A stretch of 64,000 nt of DNA from Granulicella sp. 5B5 (GCF_014083945.1 NZ_CP046444.1:1798001-1862000); one strand, 5' to 3'; positions 33,373-42,133 are shown, counted from the stretch's first letter. Translations and numbers: made by a program. Notes: a model not told the origin generated them from the sequence alone.

Positions 33373-34530
33373 ATGCGCATGATCAGCTACGCTGGTTGCG
33401 CCATGCTGCGACTCCTCCCCGCCGTCCTCGTCGTCCTCGCCGTCACCGCCCTCACCGCATCCGCGCAGGCTCCGGCGACGGCTACCCATCCGGCGCGGCC
33501 TGTGATGCCTACGCGCGATCCACACACATCTGGTTACGTCACGGCCACCGATCTCCCCGACGGCCAGCTTCCGCCCGCTATAGCTGATGGCAACTATATC
33601 CTCGGGCCCACGCATATGCCGTCGCCGGATGCCGTTCCGCAACCCGGCATTCCGCATGGCACCGTCGCCGACTTCACCCTCACCTCTGCCGAGAGTAAGT
33701 ACTATCCCGGCATCGCCCGCGAGCCTTACACCTTCGGCACGCCTGACCCGCACGATCCGGCCAAGCTCATCGTCACTACCAGCCATCCCGCGCCGTGGTC
33801 GCGCAAGGTCACCGTCTACATTCCTGCGCAGTACAAACCAGGAACCGTTGCTCCGTTCATCGTCGGCGCGGACGGCCCAGATGCGCTGCTCTTCACGACG
33901 CTCGACGACCTTATCGCCGCGCACAAGGTGCCTGTCATGATCGCCATCTCCATCCAGAATGGCGGCGGTGATGCCCAGGGCTCAGAGCGCGGCCTCGAGT
34001 ACGACACCATGTCCGGCAAGTACGCCGAGTTCGTCGAGCACGAGATCCTTCCGCGCGTCGAACAGCAGTTCCACGTCCGGCTTACGCATGACCCGGATGC
34101 CCGTGCCACCATGGGCGGAAGCTCAGGCGGTTCCTGCGCGCTCATCATGGCCTGGTACCACCCCGAGCTGTACCACCGTGTGCTCACCTACTCCGGCACG
34201 TACGTCAACCAGCAGTGGCCGTCTAACCCGGCCACGCCAGGCGGAGCGTGGGAGTTCCATCGCACGCTCATCCCCAACTCGGCCCGCAAGCCCATCCGTC
34301 TGTGGATGGAGGTCGGCGACAAGGACCTCTACAACCCCAACGCCATGCGCGACGGCATGCATGACTGGGTGGTTGCCAACGAGAACATGGCGCGCGTGCT
34401 CGCCGCCAAGGGCTATCACTACCAGTTCGTCTTCGCCCGCAACGCCGGCCACGTGGACCGCGCGGTGAGGCAGCAGACGCTGCCAGAGGCTTTGGAGTAT
34501 CTGTGGCAGGGATATCGGCCGAAACATTGA
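33373..34530 (+). CDS. Secreted esterase, enterochelin-esterase/EstD-like alpha/beta hydrolase
   Basis: 385 residues from ATG 33373, with AGGTGA six bases upstream. Signal peptide ending ALTASAQA (about residue 26). An alpha/beta hydrolase of the esterase_PHB/Fes type: nucleophile Ser in GGSSGGSCAL (about residue 243), acid in MEVGDKDLYN, and His in RNAGHVDRA near the C-terminus. The substrate is unknown; related enzymes cut acyl or siderophore esters. Placed between rpsA and a base-composition switch point. Confidence 0.87.
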   Translation: MRMISYAGCAMLRLLPAVLVVLAVTALTASAQAPATATHPARPVMPTRDPHTSGYVTATDLPDGQLPPAIADGNYILGPTHMPSPDAVPQPGIPHGTVADFTLTSAESKYYPGIAREPYTFGTPDPHDPAKLIVTTSHPAPWSRKVTVYIPAQYKPGTVAPFIVGADGPDALLFTTLDDLIAAHKVPVMIAISIQNGGGDAQGSERGLEYDTMSGKYAEFVEHEILPRVEQQFHVRLTHDPDARATMGGSSGGSCALIMAWYHPELYHRVLTYSGTYVNQQWPSNPATPGGAWEFHRTLIPNSARKPIRLWMEVGDKDLYNPNAMRDGMHDWVVANENMARVLAAKGYHYQFVFARNAGHVDRAVRQQTLPEALEYLWQGYRPKH

Positions 34531-34763
34531 GCCAACCCCCACCCCTCCCCCCGGGTACTTTTCGATCCAAAATATAGATTTAGAACTTGTTAGGGCCGGA
34601 CTTGTGAAGGTCTGATCCCCTGAAGGAAGACCGGAGTCAGCCATCGACGCGGGGTGAGTTTTCCAAGGCTTCAGTCACCTTTGAAAACCACCCGGCGGAG
34701 GGCGCACTCGCTTCTACCTTCATCTTTGATTATAAATGCGCTGTCAAGCGCGGGGCTGCGTGA
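34531..34763. other. 233-base gap between the esterase and fabF genes
   Basis: Starts with a poly-C tract (CCCCCACCCCTCCCCCCGGG), then an AT-rich run with CAAAATATAGATTTAG, then GAAGGTCTGATCCCC and GAAGGAAGACCGGAG. No gene, tRNA or DnaA box (TTATCCACA type) was seen. The strand base bias changes across this gap. Confidence 0.5.
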
Positions 34764-36032
34764 TTACTCAGCGCCCCAGCGCTTGAAGACCAGCGAACCG
34801 TTCGTGCCGCCGAAGCCGAAGCTGTTGGAAAGCGCATAGTCGATCTTCGCAGCCTGCGGCTTGTTCGGCACGTAGTTGAGCCTGCACGCCGGGTCGACGT
34901 TCTCGAGGTTCATGGTCGGGGGAGCCGTCTGATGCTGCATCGCCAGAATGGTGATGCCCGCTTCTAACCCGCCCGCGCCGCCGAGTAGATGCCCGGTCAT
35001 GGACTTGGTGGAGCTGACGAGGAGTTCGTGGCTCTTCGCCTTCTCGCCAAAGACGTTCTCGATGGCCTGCGATTCGAGCGCGTCACCGAGCGGTGTGGAG
35101 GTGGCGTGCGCGTTGAGATAGTCGATCTTGTCGGGCGAGATGCCTGCGACACGGAGGGCAGCGAGCATGGCGCGGCGGCAGCCATCCCCTTCGGGTGCCA
35201 TGCCGGTCATGTGGTAGGCGTCGCCGCTCATACCGTAACCGATAATTTCGGCGAGGATGTTGGCGCCACGGGCCTGGGCGTGCTCGAGCTCTTCGAGGAT
35301 GAGGATGCCAGCGCCTTCACCGACGACGAAGCCGTCCCGGTCCTTGTCGAAGGGGCGGCAGGCGTGGGTGGGGTCGTCGTTGCGAGTGGAAAGGGCCTTC
35401 ATGGCAGCGAATCCGCCGACCGAGAGTGGGGTGATGGCGGCTTCCGAACCGCCGGCAATCATGACATCCGCATCGCCGCGTTCGATGATGCGGAAGGCGT
35501 CGCCGATAGCATGTGCGGAGGTAGTGCAGGCGGTGGCGGTAGCCTCATTGGGCCCGCGCGCGCCGTACTTGATGGACACATGGCCGGCAGCGAGATTGAC
35601 GATCGCAGCCGGGATGAAAAACGGAGAGATGCGCCGGGGGCCACTCTTCATGAGAACGGTGTGCTCGCGTTCGATCACGTCAAAGCCGCCGATTCCCGAG
35701 CCAATGTGGACGCCAACCAAATCACCGGCTTCACCTTCGAAGCGACCGCCGGGAGGGAGAAGCCCGGATTGCGCCATGGCCTCCTGTGAGGCAGCCATGG
35801 CGAAGTGGATGAAGCGGCTCATCTTGCGGGCCTCCTTCTTCTCCACGAAAGCATGAGGATCAAAGTTCTTGACCTCGGCGGCAAAGCGGACGACATGGTC
35901 GGTGAGATCGTATGCGGTGATCTCGCCCATTCCGCTCTTGCCGGCGAGCAGGGCCTCCCAAATCTGCGAGGCGGTGTTACCCACCCCGCACAGGAGGCCC
36001 ATGCCCGTTACAACGACACGACGTTGCTGCAT
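34764..36032 (-). CDS. fabF: 3-oxoacyl-[acyl-carrier-protein] synthase II
   Basis: 422 residues from ATG 36032 (MQQRRVVVTGMG), AAGGAA upstream. Thiolase fold. The catalytic triad of the FabF type is present: C169 (TACTTSAHA), H309 (NAHATSTPLGD) and H348 (MTGHLLGGAGG). C-terminal NSFGFGGTNGSLVF is the family end. Condenses malonyl-ACP with acyl-ACP in fatty acid elongation. Downstream of acpP by 99 bases, the common acpP-fabF order. Confidence 0.96.
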   Translation of the reverse strand: MQQRRVVVTGMGLLCGVGNTASQIWEALLAGKSGMGEITAYDLTDHVVRFAAEVKNFDPHAFVEKKEARKMSRFIHFAMAASQEAMAQSGLLPPGGRFEGEAGDLVGVHIGSGIGGFDVIEREHTVLMKSGPRRISPFFIPAAIVNLAAGHVSIKYGARGPNEATATACTTSAHAIGDAFRIIERGDADVMIAGGSEAAITPLSVGGFAAMKALSTRNDDPTHACRPFDKDRDGFVVGEGAGILILEELEHAQARGANILAEIIGYGMSGDAYHMTGMAPEGDGCRRAMLAALRVAGISPDKIDYLNAHATSTPLGDALESQAIENVFGEKAKSHELLVSSTKSMTGHLLGGAGGLEAGITILAMQHQTAPPTMNLENVDPACRLNYVPNKPQAAKIDYALSNSFGFGGTNGSLVFKRWGAE

Positions 36033-36131
36033 CGATTTCCGTTCCTTATGAATAGCGCCCATGCCCGCTGTGAGCGGACGCTGTAGGCCGCAAGGCGCGG
36101 GCGCCAAAATCCGCGGTGAGCGGTGTTAAAA

Positions 36132-36374
36132 CTACTTGCTCTTCTGATGCGCTTCGATGTAATCGGTCGCGTCCTTGACGGTCTTGATCTTCTCGGCGTC
36201 TTCGTCCGGGATCTGGATGTCGAAGGCTTCTTCGAACTGCATGACCAGTTCGACGACGTCGAGCGAGTCGGCGCCCAAGTCCTCCTGGAAGCTGGCGCCG
36301 GGGGTGACTTCGGCTTCATCCACCTGAAGCTGCTCGACAATAATTTGCTTCACTTTTTCGTCTACTGCTGCCAT
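36132..36374 (-). CDS. acpP: Acyl carrier protein
   Basis: 80 residues, start ATG 36374 with AGGAG upstream. The phosphopantetheine site is Ser37 in [10 protein letters not shown]. Acidic four-helix protein of standard length. Carries the growing acyl chain in fatty acid synthesis and is the partner of FabF encoded next. The longer open frame upstream is not used: it lacks the ribosome site and family match. Confidence 0.97.
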   Translation of the reverse strand: MAAVDEKVKQIIVEQLQVDEAEVTPGASFQEDLGADSLDVVELVMQFEEAFDIQIPDEDAEKIKTVKDATDYIEAHQKSK

Positions 36375-36618
36375 TGCACGATCTCCTGAGTGTCCGGATG
36401 GACGAGTGACTGGGTCTGAGATGGGATGGGGAAACGGCCCGTTTCTGGCACCGGCTCCGGTTGACCGCCCCAGTGAGACAGCATACCGGCGCATCGGGGC
36501 GAAGTAAAGAAGGCGTGTCCGGGAAAAGGTCAGAAGATTCAACGAATTTCTTCGTAGACTGGCCGCGTTGCAGGAAATACACTGGTTGACACATTTCAAC
36601 TAGAGTCGACGGGAAGAC

Positions 36619-36816
36619 ATGCACGAACCGATAGAGAAGCAAAAGACTTGTACGAAATGCCGGAACGGGGAGTTGCGCCGCATGAACCGTTCAGGGTTTA
36701 TTGAACGCACCATCCTGTTTTACTGTGGTTTCTTTCCCTGGGAGTGCGTCATGTGTCGCAGGAAGAGCTATCGGCGCGATAGTGGCCACCGCTCTGCACT
36801 GCGGGCAGCAACCTAA
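36619..36816 (+). CDS. Small CxxC zinc-ribbon protein
   Basis: 65 residues. CTKC near the N-terminus and CVMC late (residues about 11-14 and 43-46), around the segment RSGFIERTILFYCGFFPWEC. I recall this layout (basic N-half, G-x-x-P-W-x-C-x-x-C) in other small acidobacterial proteins but know no function. It could bind zinc, possibly on nucleic acid or at a membrane edge. Divergent from acpP. Confidence 0.6.
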   Translation: MHEPIEKQKTCTKCRNGELRRMNRSGFIERTILFYCGFFPWECVMCRRKSYRRDSGHRSALRAAT

Positions 36817-36846
36817 AATTCGAAGAGGCTGGCGTGGCTGTAGCGC

Positions 36847-38328
36847 CTAGTCGTGCACTTCATCGTCGCTTGCTGCCAGCATCGGCAGCAAGCCATCGAA
36901 GTTGTCGGCCTTGCCAGCGGCGATTCTCTGTTGATCCTCAGACCCCGATTCGAGACTGACATCACGCAGTGTGCGGTTGATCGCCCGCGTGCGTACCCCC
37001 AGCTTGTCTATCGTGCCCTGCACCCGGCCCACGTCATCGGTCATCTTGTCCATCAGCTTTTCGAAGGTCCCGAACTCCTTGCGAGCGTTGGCCAGCACCT
37101 TCCAGACCTCATCACCTTTTTCCTGCATCTGGAGCATGTGGAAGCCCATCTGGAAGCTCGTCAGAATCGCGGACAGCGTGCTCGGTCCTGCGATGGTGAC
37201 CTGACAGCTTTGCTGGATGTCGGCGAGGAGGCCGTCGCGGCGGATGACCTCGGCATACAAGCCCTCAGTGGGCAGAAACATGATTGCGAACGAGGTGGTG
37301 AACGGCGGCGCGATGTACTTGTCGCAGATCTTCTTTCCTTCAAAGCGGATAGCGGCCTCGAAGGCGCGACCAGCGCTTACGACATCGTTGCCGCTCTCGT
37401 AAGCGGCTTCGAGGCGCTCGAAGACCTCGCGCGGAAACTTGCTGTCGATGGGGAGCAGCATCTCACCGTTCGGCGTCGGGAACCTGACGGCAAACTCCAC
37501 AACCTCCTGGCTGTTTGGCTTCACCTTCACGTTGTGAATGTACTGGCTCGGCGCGAGGCGGTCTTTGAGGAGCATCTCCAGCGCGAGTTCGCCGATGCCG
37601 CCGCGGGATTTGACGTTCGTGAAGATACGCGAGAGATCGTCAACACCGGCGGAGAGCTTGGACATCTCGCCGAGGCCGGCGTGGACCTTGGTGAGCTGGT
37701 CGGTGACCTGACCGAAGCTTTCTGTAAGGCGGGTCTGTAAGGTGGCGTGGAGCTTCTCGTCCACGGTGATGCGCATCTCTTCAAGCTTGGCGGCGTTGTT
37801 CTGGTTCAGCGCGTCGAGACGGGCCTCCACGGTGGCGCGCAGCGAATCCATGTGCGCTGTCTGGCCTTCGCGAAGCTGGTCGAGACGCTGGTGCAGCGCT
37901 TCGCGGCTCTCCACGTTGCTCCGGTTGGCGTCTGACGTAAAGGCCGAGAGCTTTTGCTGCAGGCTCTCCTGCTGCGCTGTTACCGCGGTGCGCAGCGTGT
38001 TGGCCGCCAGCGTGTTGTCAGCACGGAAGCTGTCGAGGCTCGTCGTGAGGCTCTTGCCCAGGAGGTCGATGCTGCCCAGTACCTCGCCGCGCAGCGCAAC
38101 GCTGGACTCCGCCGCGTCCTTGCGCAGCTGTGCCAACTGCTCGCGGAGGTGAGCATCGAGGGTCTCGGAGCGGACGTCGAGCTTTGTCATCTGCGTCGGC
38201 AAGTCGGCGGCCAGCAGCTGCGCGAGCCGTGGGTCAACCGTGGGCTCGGACTGAGCCGTTTTGCGCAGCAGCAGCATGAGCAGCAGCAGAAAGTTGAGTA
38301 CAGAAAGGGCAATCACAGCGTAGAGCAT
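36847..38328 (-). CDS. rmuC: DNA recombination protein RmuC
   Basis: 493 residues from ATG 38328. One N-terminal membrane anchor (LYAVIALSVLNFLLLLMLLL), a long coiled coil (about 40-250, rich in Gln, Leu, Glu and Lys), then the RmuC nuclease-like domain: RGGIGELALEMLLKDRL, PIDSKFPREVFERL (DSK active-site region) and FLPTEGLYAEVI. Limits inverted-repeat-driven rearrangements in E. coli; the biochemical role is not fully settled. Divergent from a DsbA-like gene. Confidence 0.93.
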   Translation of the reverse strand: MLYAVIALSVLNFLLLLMLLLRKTAQSEPTVDPRLAQLLAADLPTQMTKLDVRSETLDAHLREQLAQLRKDAAESSVALRGEVLGSIDLLGKSLTTSLDSFRADNTLAANTLRTAVTAQQESLQQKLSAFTSDANRSNVESREALHQRLDQLREGQTAHMDSLRATVEARLDALNQNNAAKLEEMRITVDEKLHATLQTRLTESFGQVTDQLTKVHAGLGEMSKLSAGVDDLSRIFTNVKSRGGIGELALEMLLKDRLAPSQYIHNVKVKPNSQEVVEFAVRFPTPNGEMLLPIDSKFPREVFERLEAAYESGNDVVSAGRAFEAAIRFEGKKICDKYIAPPFTTSFAIMFLPTEGLYAEVIRRDGLLADIQQSCQVTIAGPSTLSAILTSFQMGFHMLQMQEKGDEVWKVLANARKEFGTFEKLMDKMTDDVGRVQGTIDKLGVRTRAINRTLRDVSLESGSEDQQRIAAGKADNFDGLLPMLAASDDEVHD

Positions 38329-38476
38329 TTCGGTTTTCCTTCGCTTACCAACCTGCTGCGAGGATAGCACCGCAGCTTGTCCAAACCGCGGCGTTTGTTG
38401 ATTCCTCCGCGAAGTGATTGAATAACAAAAGAGCACACTTTGCTCGCAAAAGGGTCATCACTTGCGTCCATACGGT

Positions 38477-39142
38477 ATGTCACGAGTTCTTGCACTTGCT
38501 CTGTTTGTTACGATGTCGAGCGCTGTGAGCGGTTCCGCCGCGCTGGCGCAGACGGCCGTTGGGGGCCAGGTGTCCAGCTTCAAGGACACCTCCATGCTGA
38601 AACCGCCGCCGGGTGCGCGGGTTGCCATCATCGAGTGGGAAGACCTGGAGTGCCCGGCCTGTGCGCACGCGTTTCCGCTCGTTCACCAGGCGATCGCGCA
38701 CTATCACATTCCGCTCGTCCGCTATGACTTCCTAATTCCGGGTCACATGTGGAGCAAGCAGGCTGCGGTGTACGCACGCTACATCCAGGACAAGGTTTCG
38801 CCGGACATTGCCACGGAGTACCGCCGTGAAGTGTTCGCCTCGCAGTTCCGCATTGCCAGCCAGGATGACCTGGTGAAGTTTACGCAACAGTTCTTCGCCG
38901 CGCATGGCAAGCAGATGCCGTTCGTGGTCGACCCGACAGGTGAGTTGCTCAAGCAGGTTGAGGCGGACCGCAATCTCGGCGACAAGCTGGGCCTGAATGA
39001 GACTCCGACGATCGTGATTGTGACACCGAAGGGCTGGATCCAGGTGAAGGACGTCTCCGACCTCTACCAGGCGATCGATCAGGCGGAGGCGATGGCAGGC
39101 AGCGGTGCCGCGACCGTGCATCGGACGTCTGCGAGGAAGTAA
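38477..39142 (+). CDS. DsbA-like periplasmic thiol-disulfide oxidoreductase
   Basis: 221 residues from ATG 38477 (TTG 38462 possible). Signal peptide to about ALAQ (residue 25). Thioredoxin fold with the active site CPAC (59-62) in WEDLECPACAHAFP, and cis-Pro in NETPTIVIVTP. The helical insert follows the CPAC site as in DsbA/BdbD. Likely forms or reshuffles disulfides in the periplasm. Bidirectional terminator downstream. Confidence 0.87.
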   Translation: MSRVLALALFVTMSSAVSGSAALAQTAVGGQVSSFKDTSMLKPPPGARVAIIEWEDLECPACAHAFPLVHQAIAHYHIPLVRYDFLIPGHMWSKQAAVYARYIQDKVSPDIATEYRREVFASQFRIASQDDLVKFTQQFFAAHGKQMPFVVDPTGELLKQVEADRNLGDKLGLNETPTIVIVTPKGWIQVKDVSDLYQAIDQAEAMAGSGAATVHRTSARK

Positions 39143-39163
39143 ATTCGGTTTGGCAGCAGCGAT

Positions 39164-39195
39164 CACAGAGGCCGTCCGCGAGGGCGGCCTCTGTG
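39164..39195. terminator. Bidirectional terminator
   Basis: A 14-bp stem, CACAGAGGCCGTCC with GGGCGGCCTCTGTG (one G-T pair), loop GCGA, between the convergent DsbA-like and TetR genes. Confidence 0.85.
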
Positions 39196-39210
39196 CGTTT
39201 GGGATGCGCT

Positions 39211-39831
39211 TCAGGCAGGCCAGGTAGACAGGGCGAGGTCGGCGGCGCGCTGGAGCTGCTCGCGCGAGAAGCCGCTGGCCGCCTGCACGGAGAGGCCGTG
39301 CATCACACTGGTGATGTACAGCGTGAGCGCCTCGGTGTCGGTTCCGGCCGGCAGGTCGCCGTCGGAGCGGGCACGGTCGAAGCGGGCACGAATCTGCGCG
39401 ATGCCACTGGCTCGCAGGCCGGCGAGTCCGGCGCGGATGGGCGATGACTCGGGGCTGGTGACGAGCGCTCCCTGCACCCAGAGGCAGCCGCCGGGGTTGG
39501 CGGCGTCGGTGGCGATGGTGACCGCGCCGCGGAGAAGGGTCTCCGCCACGAGGCGAGCTGTGGGCTGGCCGAGCGCGCGGCGCACGTAGCGGCCGGGGCC
39601 GACGCCGTAGCGCTCGACGGCCTCGCGGAAGAGGGTGGCCTTGTCGCCAAAGGCCGCATAGAGGCTGGGGCGGTTGATGCCCATCGCGGCGGTCAGCTCG
39701 GTGAGCGAGGCGCCCTCATAGCCGCGCTTCCAGAAGACGCGCATGGCGGCCTCCAGCGCGTGTTCGCGGTTGAAGGCGCGGGGGCGGCCGACAGGACGGG
39801 CGAGAGGCTGAGGTGTGGCGAACTGGCTCAT
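39211..39831 (-). CDS. TetR/AcrR-family transcriptional repressor
   Basis: 206 residues from ATG 39831 (MSQFATPQP). N-terminal helix-turn-helix: REHALEAAMRVFWKRGYEGASLTELTAAMGINRPSLYAAFGDKATLF (about 22-68; GINRPSLYAAF is the recognition helix). The C-terminal ligand domain has GGCLWVQGALV, as in the YxaF/LmrA-like subgroup. The regulated target may be the adjacent radical SAM gene or a distant efflux gene. Confidence 0.9.
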   Translation of the reverse strand: MSQFATPQPLARPVGRPRAFNREHALEAAMRVFWKRGYEGASLTELTAAMGINRPSLYAAFGDKATLFREAVERYGVGPGRYVRRALGQPTARLVAETLLRGAVTIATDAANPGGCLWVQGALVTSPESSPIRAGLAGLRASGIAQIRARFDRARSDGDLPAGTDTEALTLYITSVMHGLSVQAASGFSREQLQRAADLALSTWPA

Positions 39832-39898
39832 ACGGCTATTAAACGCCAGTCGCGCAGAGAACAGGGGAATATTTACCGGAAGGTATGGATTCCGGCAA

Positions 39899-40960
39899 CT
39901 ACTGGATATTGACCAGGCCATGGGCCCCGCCGGGGGTGATGCTGGAGGTCTGCGGGGCGCGCCAGTGGTCGATGTAGCTGACCTGGTGGACGCAGCTGAT
40001 GGTGCAGTTGGGAGCGCAGGACTTCTCGGTGAGGAACTCGCGCTTGACGTCGGCGCGGGTGTACTCGGCGAGCGGCACGCCGGGGAAGCCGCGCTGCTGG
40101 CTGCAGTAGTGGACCAGGCCGTTCTCGCAGATGTAGAGGTAACGCGAGCCCGCGCGGCAGCGCCAGTCGTTGGGCAGGCCGTTCGCGATGGCCTCCTGGA
40201 AGTGGTTGAAACGGGAGTAGCTGCGGCGGGTGAGGCTGCGGACTTCGTCCCAGACCTTGCGCTCTTTATCTCCGAGGGGTTTCAACTGTCCGGAGCCGTC
40301 GTGGATGATACCGATGGTGGAGCTGAAGCCGAGTTCGAGGGCACGCTTGCTAACGATCAGCGCGTCCTCAGGATGCGCTGTGCCGCCGCCGACCACGGAG
40401 TTGATGTTGACGTGGAAGTCGGCGTGCTCGGCGAGGAACTGGAGCTTCTTGTCGAGTACCTTGAGCGACTTCTTGGAGACCTCGTCGGGCATCACGTTGT
40501 CGATGGAGATCTGCATGTGGTCGAGGCCCGCTTTGTTCAGCCGCTCGATGCGGTCGGGCATGAGGAAGTAGCCGTTGGTGATCATGCCGGCGATGGCGCC
40601 TGTCTTGCGGATGCGGGCGATGATCTGGTCGAGCTCGGGGTGCAGCGTGGGCTCGCCGCCGGAGATGGTGATGACGGAGGTGCCGAGGCCGCCGAGGTGG
40701 TCGATGCGGCGGAGCATCTCGTCCAGATCGACGGGCTTGGAGACGTCGTCGTACTCGTTGCAGTAGGTGCAGGCTAGGTTGCAGCGGCGCATGGGCACGA
40801 TCTGCGCCATGTACGGGTGCGACGTGGAGGCCAGCGCCGAGCCGATGGAGCCGAGCTCACGAAAGAGGCGCGACGCCTTGAGCAGGCGACGGTGCGCGGT
40901 CATGCGGCGCGCGGCGGGGGCGAGTTTCGGTGCGGGCGGGTTCTGGACTTCGGTCGGCAT
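39899..40960 (-). CDS. Radical SAM enzyme with SPASM-like C-terminal cysteines
   Basis: 353 residues. The radical SAM cluster motif CxxxCxxC is in RCNLACTYCNEYDD (about 59-68), followed by the SAM-binding GGEPTLHP. Extra Cys near the C-terminus (VHYCSQQRG, CAPNCTISCVHQ) look like auxiliary Fe-S ligands of the SPASM/twitch type. Reaction unknown; such enzymes modify peptides or lipid precursors. No precursor peptide gene is obvious nearby. Next to TetR and, divergently, IscX. Confidence 0.85.
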   Translation of the reverse strand: MPTEVQNPPAPKLAPAARRMTAHRRLLKASRLFRELGSIGSALASTSHPYMAQIVPMRRCNLACTYCNEYDDVSKPVDLDEMLRRIDHLGGLGTSVITISGGEPTLHPELDQIIARIRKTGAIAGMITNGYFLMPDRIERLNKAGLDHMQISIDNVMPDEVSKKSLKVLDKKLQFLAEHADFHVNINSVVGGGTAHPEDALIVSKRALELGFSSTIGIIHDGSGQLKPLGDKERKVWDEVRSLTRRSYSRFNHFQEAIANGLPNDWRCRAGSRYLYICENGLVHYCSQQRGFPGVPLAEYTRADVKREFLTEKSCAPNCTISCVHQVSYIDHWRAPQTSSITPGGAHGLVNIQ

Positions 40961-41020
40961 ACGGCTCCACTCATTCTATCGTGCATGAGCAGTACACTGA
41001 TGATCTGGAGGGCACCGACG

Positions 41021-41242
41021 ATGCCGCGCGAGATTGACTGGAGCGATACGCTGGAGATTGGGATTCAACTGCAGGAGATGTTTCCGGATACCGATCCGTA
41101 CTCCGTGCGGTTTACCGACCTGCACAAGTGGGTGACACAGCTGCCGGGATTTGTGGGCGATCCGGCGAAGTCGAATGAGGGCGTGCTGGAGGCAATCCAG
41201 ACGGCGTGGCACGAGGAGTACGTGGACGCCAAGGACGCGTAG
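41021..41242 (+). CDS. iscX: Fe-S cluster assembly regulator IscX
   Basis: 73 residues from ATG 41021. Close match to E. coli IscX (YfhJ) layout: IDWSDTLEIGIQLQEMFPDTDP, then VRFTDLHKWVTQLPGF, then SNEGVLEAIQTAW. A small acidic protein that binds IscS and iron and tunes Fe-S synthesis. Normally at the end of the isc operon; here alone, divergent from a radical SAM gene that itself needs Fe-S clusters. Confidence 0.88.
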   Translation: MPREIDWSDTLEIGIQLQEMFPDTDPYSVRFTDLHKWVTQLPGFVGDPAKSNEGVLEAIQTAWHEEYVDAKDA

Positions 41243-41526
41243 CGGCGCTGCACCCTCCCCCCGGTTTTGGGGCTATGATCCGCAGCCGATTGGGGTTAGC
41301 GGTGGATCGGACTTCCGATGCAGAAGGCTGTCCGACTGGCCGACGGGGTTCAGTCACGGTGGTTCGTTTGTCAAGATGGTGCTTGGTGAGACTGGCGCTG
41401 GGCCGTCTGCGGGAAGAGCCAGGCCGATGGCCGCGCGTCTCCTTACCGTTGTCTCTATTGTATGGGGTGTGTCAAGGGGACGAATTTTGATTGATGCGGG
41501 CGGTTTGAAAAGACTAGATTGAAGGT
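41243..41526. other. 284-base gap after iscX, no gene
   Basis: Starts with a C tract (CCTCCCCCCGG) similar to that after the esterase gene. Open frames here overlap in several directions and none is convincing. It marks the left edge of a lower-GC patch. Confidence 0.45.
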
Positions 41527-41781
41527 GTGGGCTCGAAGACCTTTGACGGCGTCTGGTTTGAGGCCTACTCACATGACCACCCGCCTTCGCATGTGCATGG
41601 GTTTTATACAGGAGTAGAAGTCATCGTTGAGTTGACGGCTTTGGGAGTCAGATTGTCCTCCAGGAAACGGGCGGTTAAACCTCCGGACTCGAAGCACTCA
41701 GATGTGAATCGGATTTTGCGGACTGCCGACAAGTACCAGAAAGAGCTGTGGCAACTTTGGCATGCTGCACGAGGGCAATGA
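41527..41781 (+). CDS. DUF4160 family protein
   Basis: 84 residues, GTG start (41527). Family signature HDHPPSHVHGFYTG (16-29), normally E/D-HPPPHFHV. Family function unknown. DUF4160 genes are commonly followed by DUF2442 genes, as here (1 base between stop and next ATG), and the pair is discussed as a possible toxin-antitoxin module. Codon use is less GC-rich than in the flanking core genes. Confidence 0.8.
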   Translation: MGSKTFDGVWFEAYSHDHPPSHVHGFYTGVEVIVELTALGVRLSSRKRAVKPPDSKHSDVNRILRTADKYQKELWQLWHAARGQ

Positions 41782-41782
41782 A

Positions 41783-42133
41783 ATGGTTGAGACAACAGAC
41801 GAAGAGCTAGCGGCGGCGCTGGAGCGGATGAGGCAGGAGCCGGAAGAGCCGCATATTGTCGAGGCAGACTATCAGCGCGATCTAGAACTGTTCATCCTGA
41901 AGCTGAGCGACGGGAGGCGGCTCGTGCTGCCTCGTGAGAATTTACAGGGTGTGGCCGATGCTACGCAGGAGCAGGCTGCGGACTTCAATATACAAGCTCC
42001 AGGTGGGCCGATGGGCACACGGATCTGGTGGCCGCAACTGGATGACGGCATGTCCGTGGAGGGCCTGCTAGAAGGCCGGACCGGGAATGAGAAGTGGATG
42101 GCCAAGATTCAGCGGCGAGATGCTGCGGCGTAG
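41783..42133 (+). CDS. DUF2442 family protein
   Basis: 116 residues from ATG 41783. N-terminal helix with acidic residues, then the domain: VEADYQRDLELFILKLSDGRRLVLP and GTRIWWPQLDDGMSVEGLLEG, the typical end (W-P-x-L-D-x-x-x-S-V-E-x-L). Partner of the DUF4160 gene just upstream; DUF2442 proteins are considered possible antitoxin-like DNA-binding proteins. Function unproven. Confidence 0.8.
   Translation: MVETTDEELAAALERMRQEPEEPHIVEADYQRDLELFILKLSDGRRLVLPRENLQGVADATQEQAADFNIQAPGGPMGTRIWWPQLDDGMSVEGLLEGRTGNEKWMAKIQRRDAAA

Noticed and set aside
33310-33924. 204-codon minus frame opposite the esterase
   Set aside because: Antisense to a clear hydrolase gene and crosses the rpsA terminator.
34531-34763. 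Replication origin in the gap before fabF
   Set aside because: The base-bias switch is real, but no DnaA boxes, AT-rich unwinding repeats or dnaA/gidA genes were seen, so it is reported as a composition switch only.
41243-41526. tRNA or small RNA in the gap after iscX
   Set aside because: No T-loop GTTCGA-type sequence with matching acceptor stem found.
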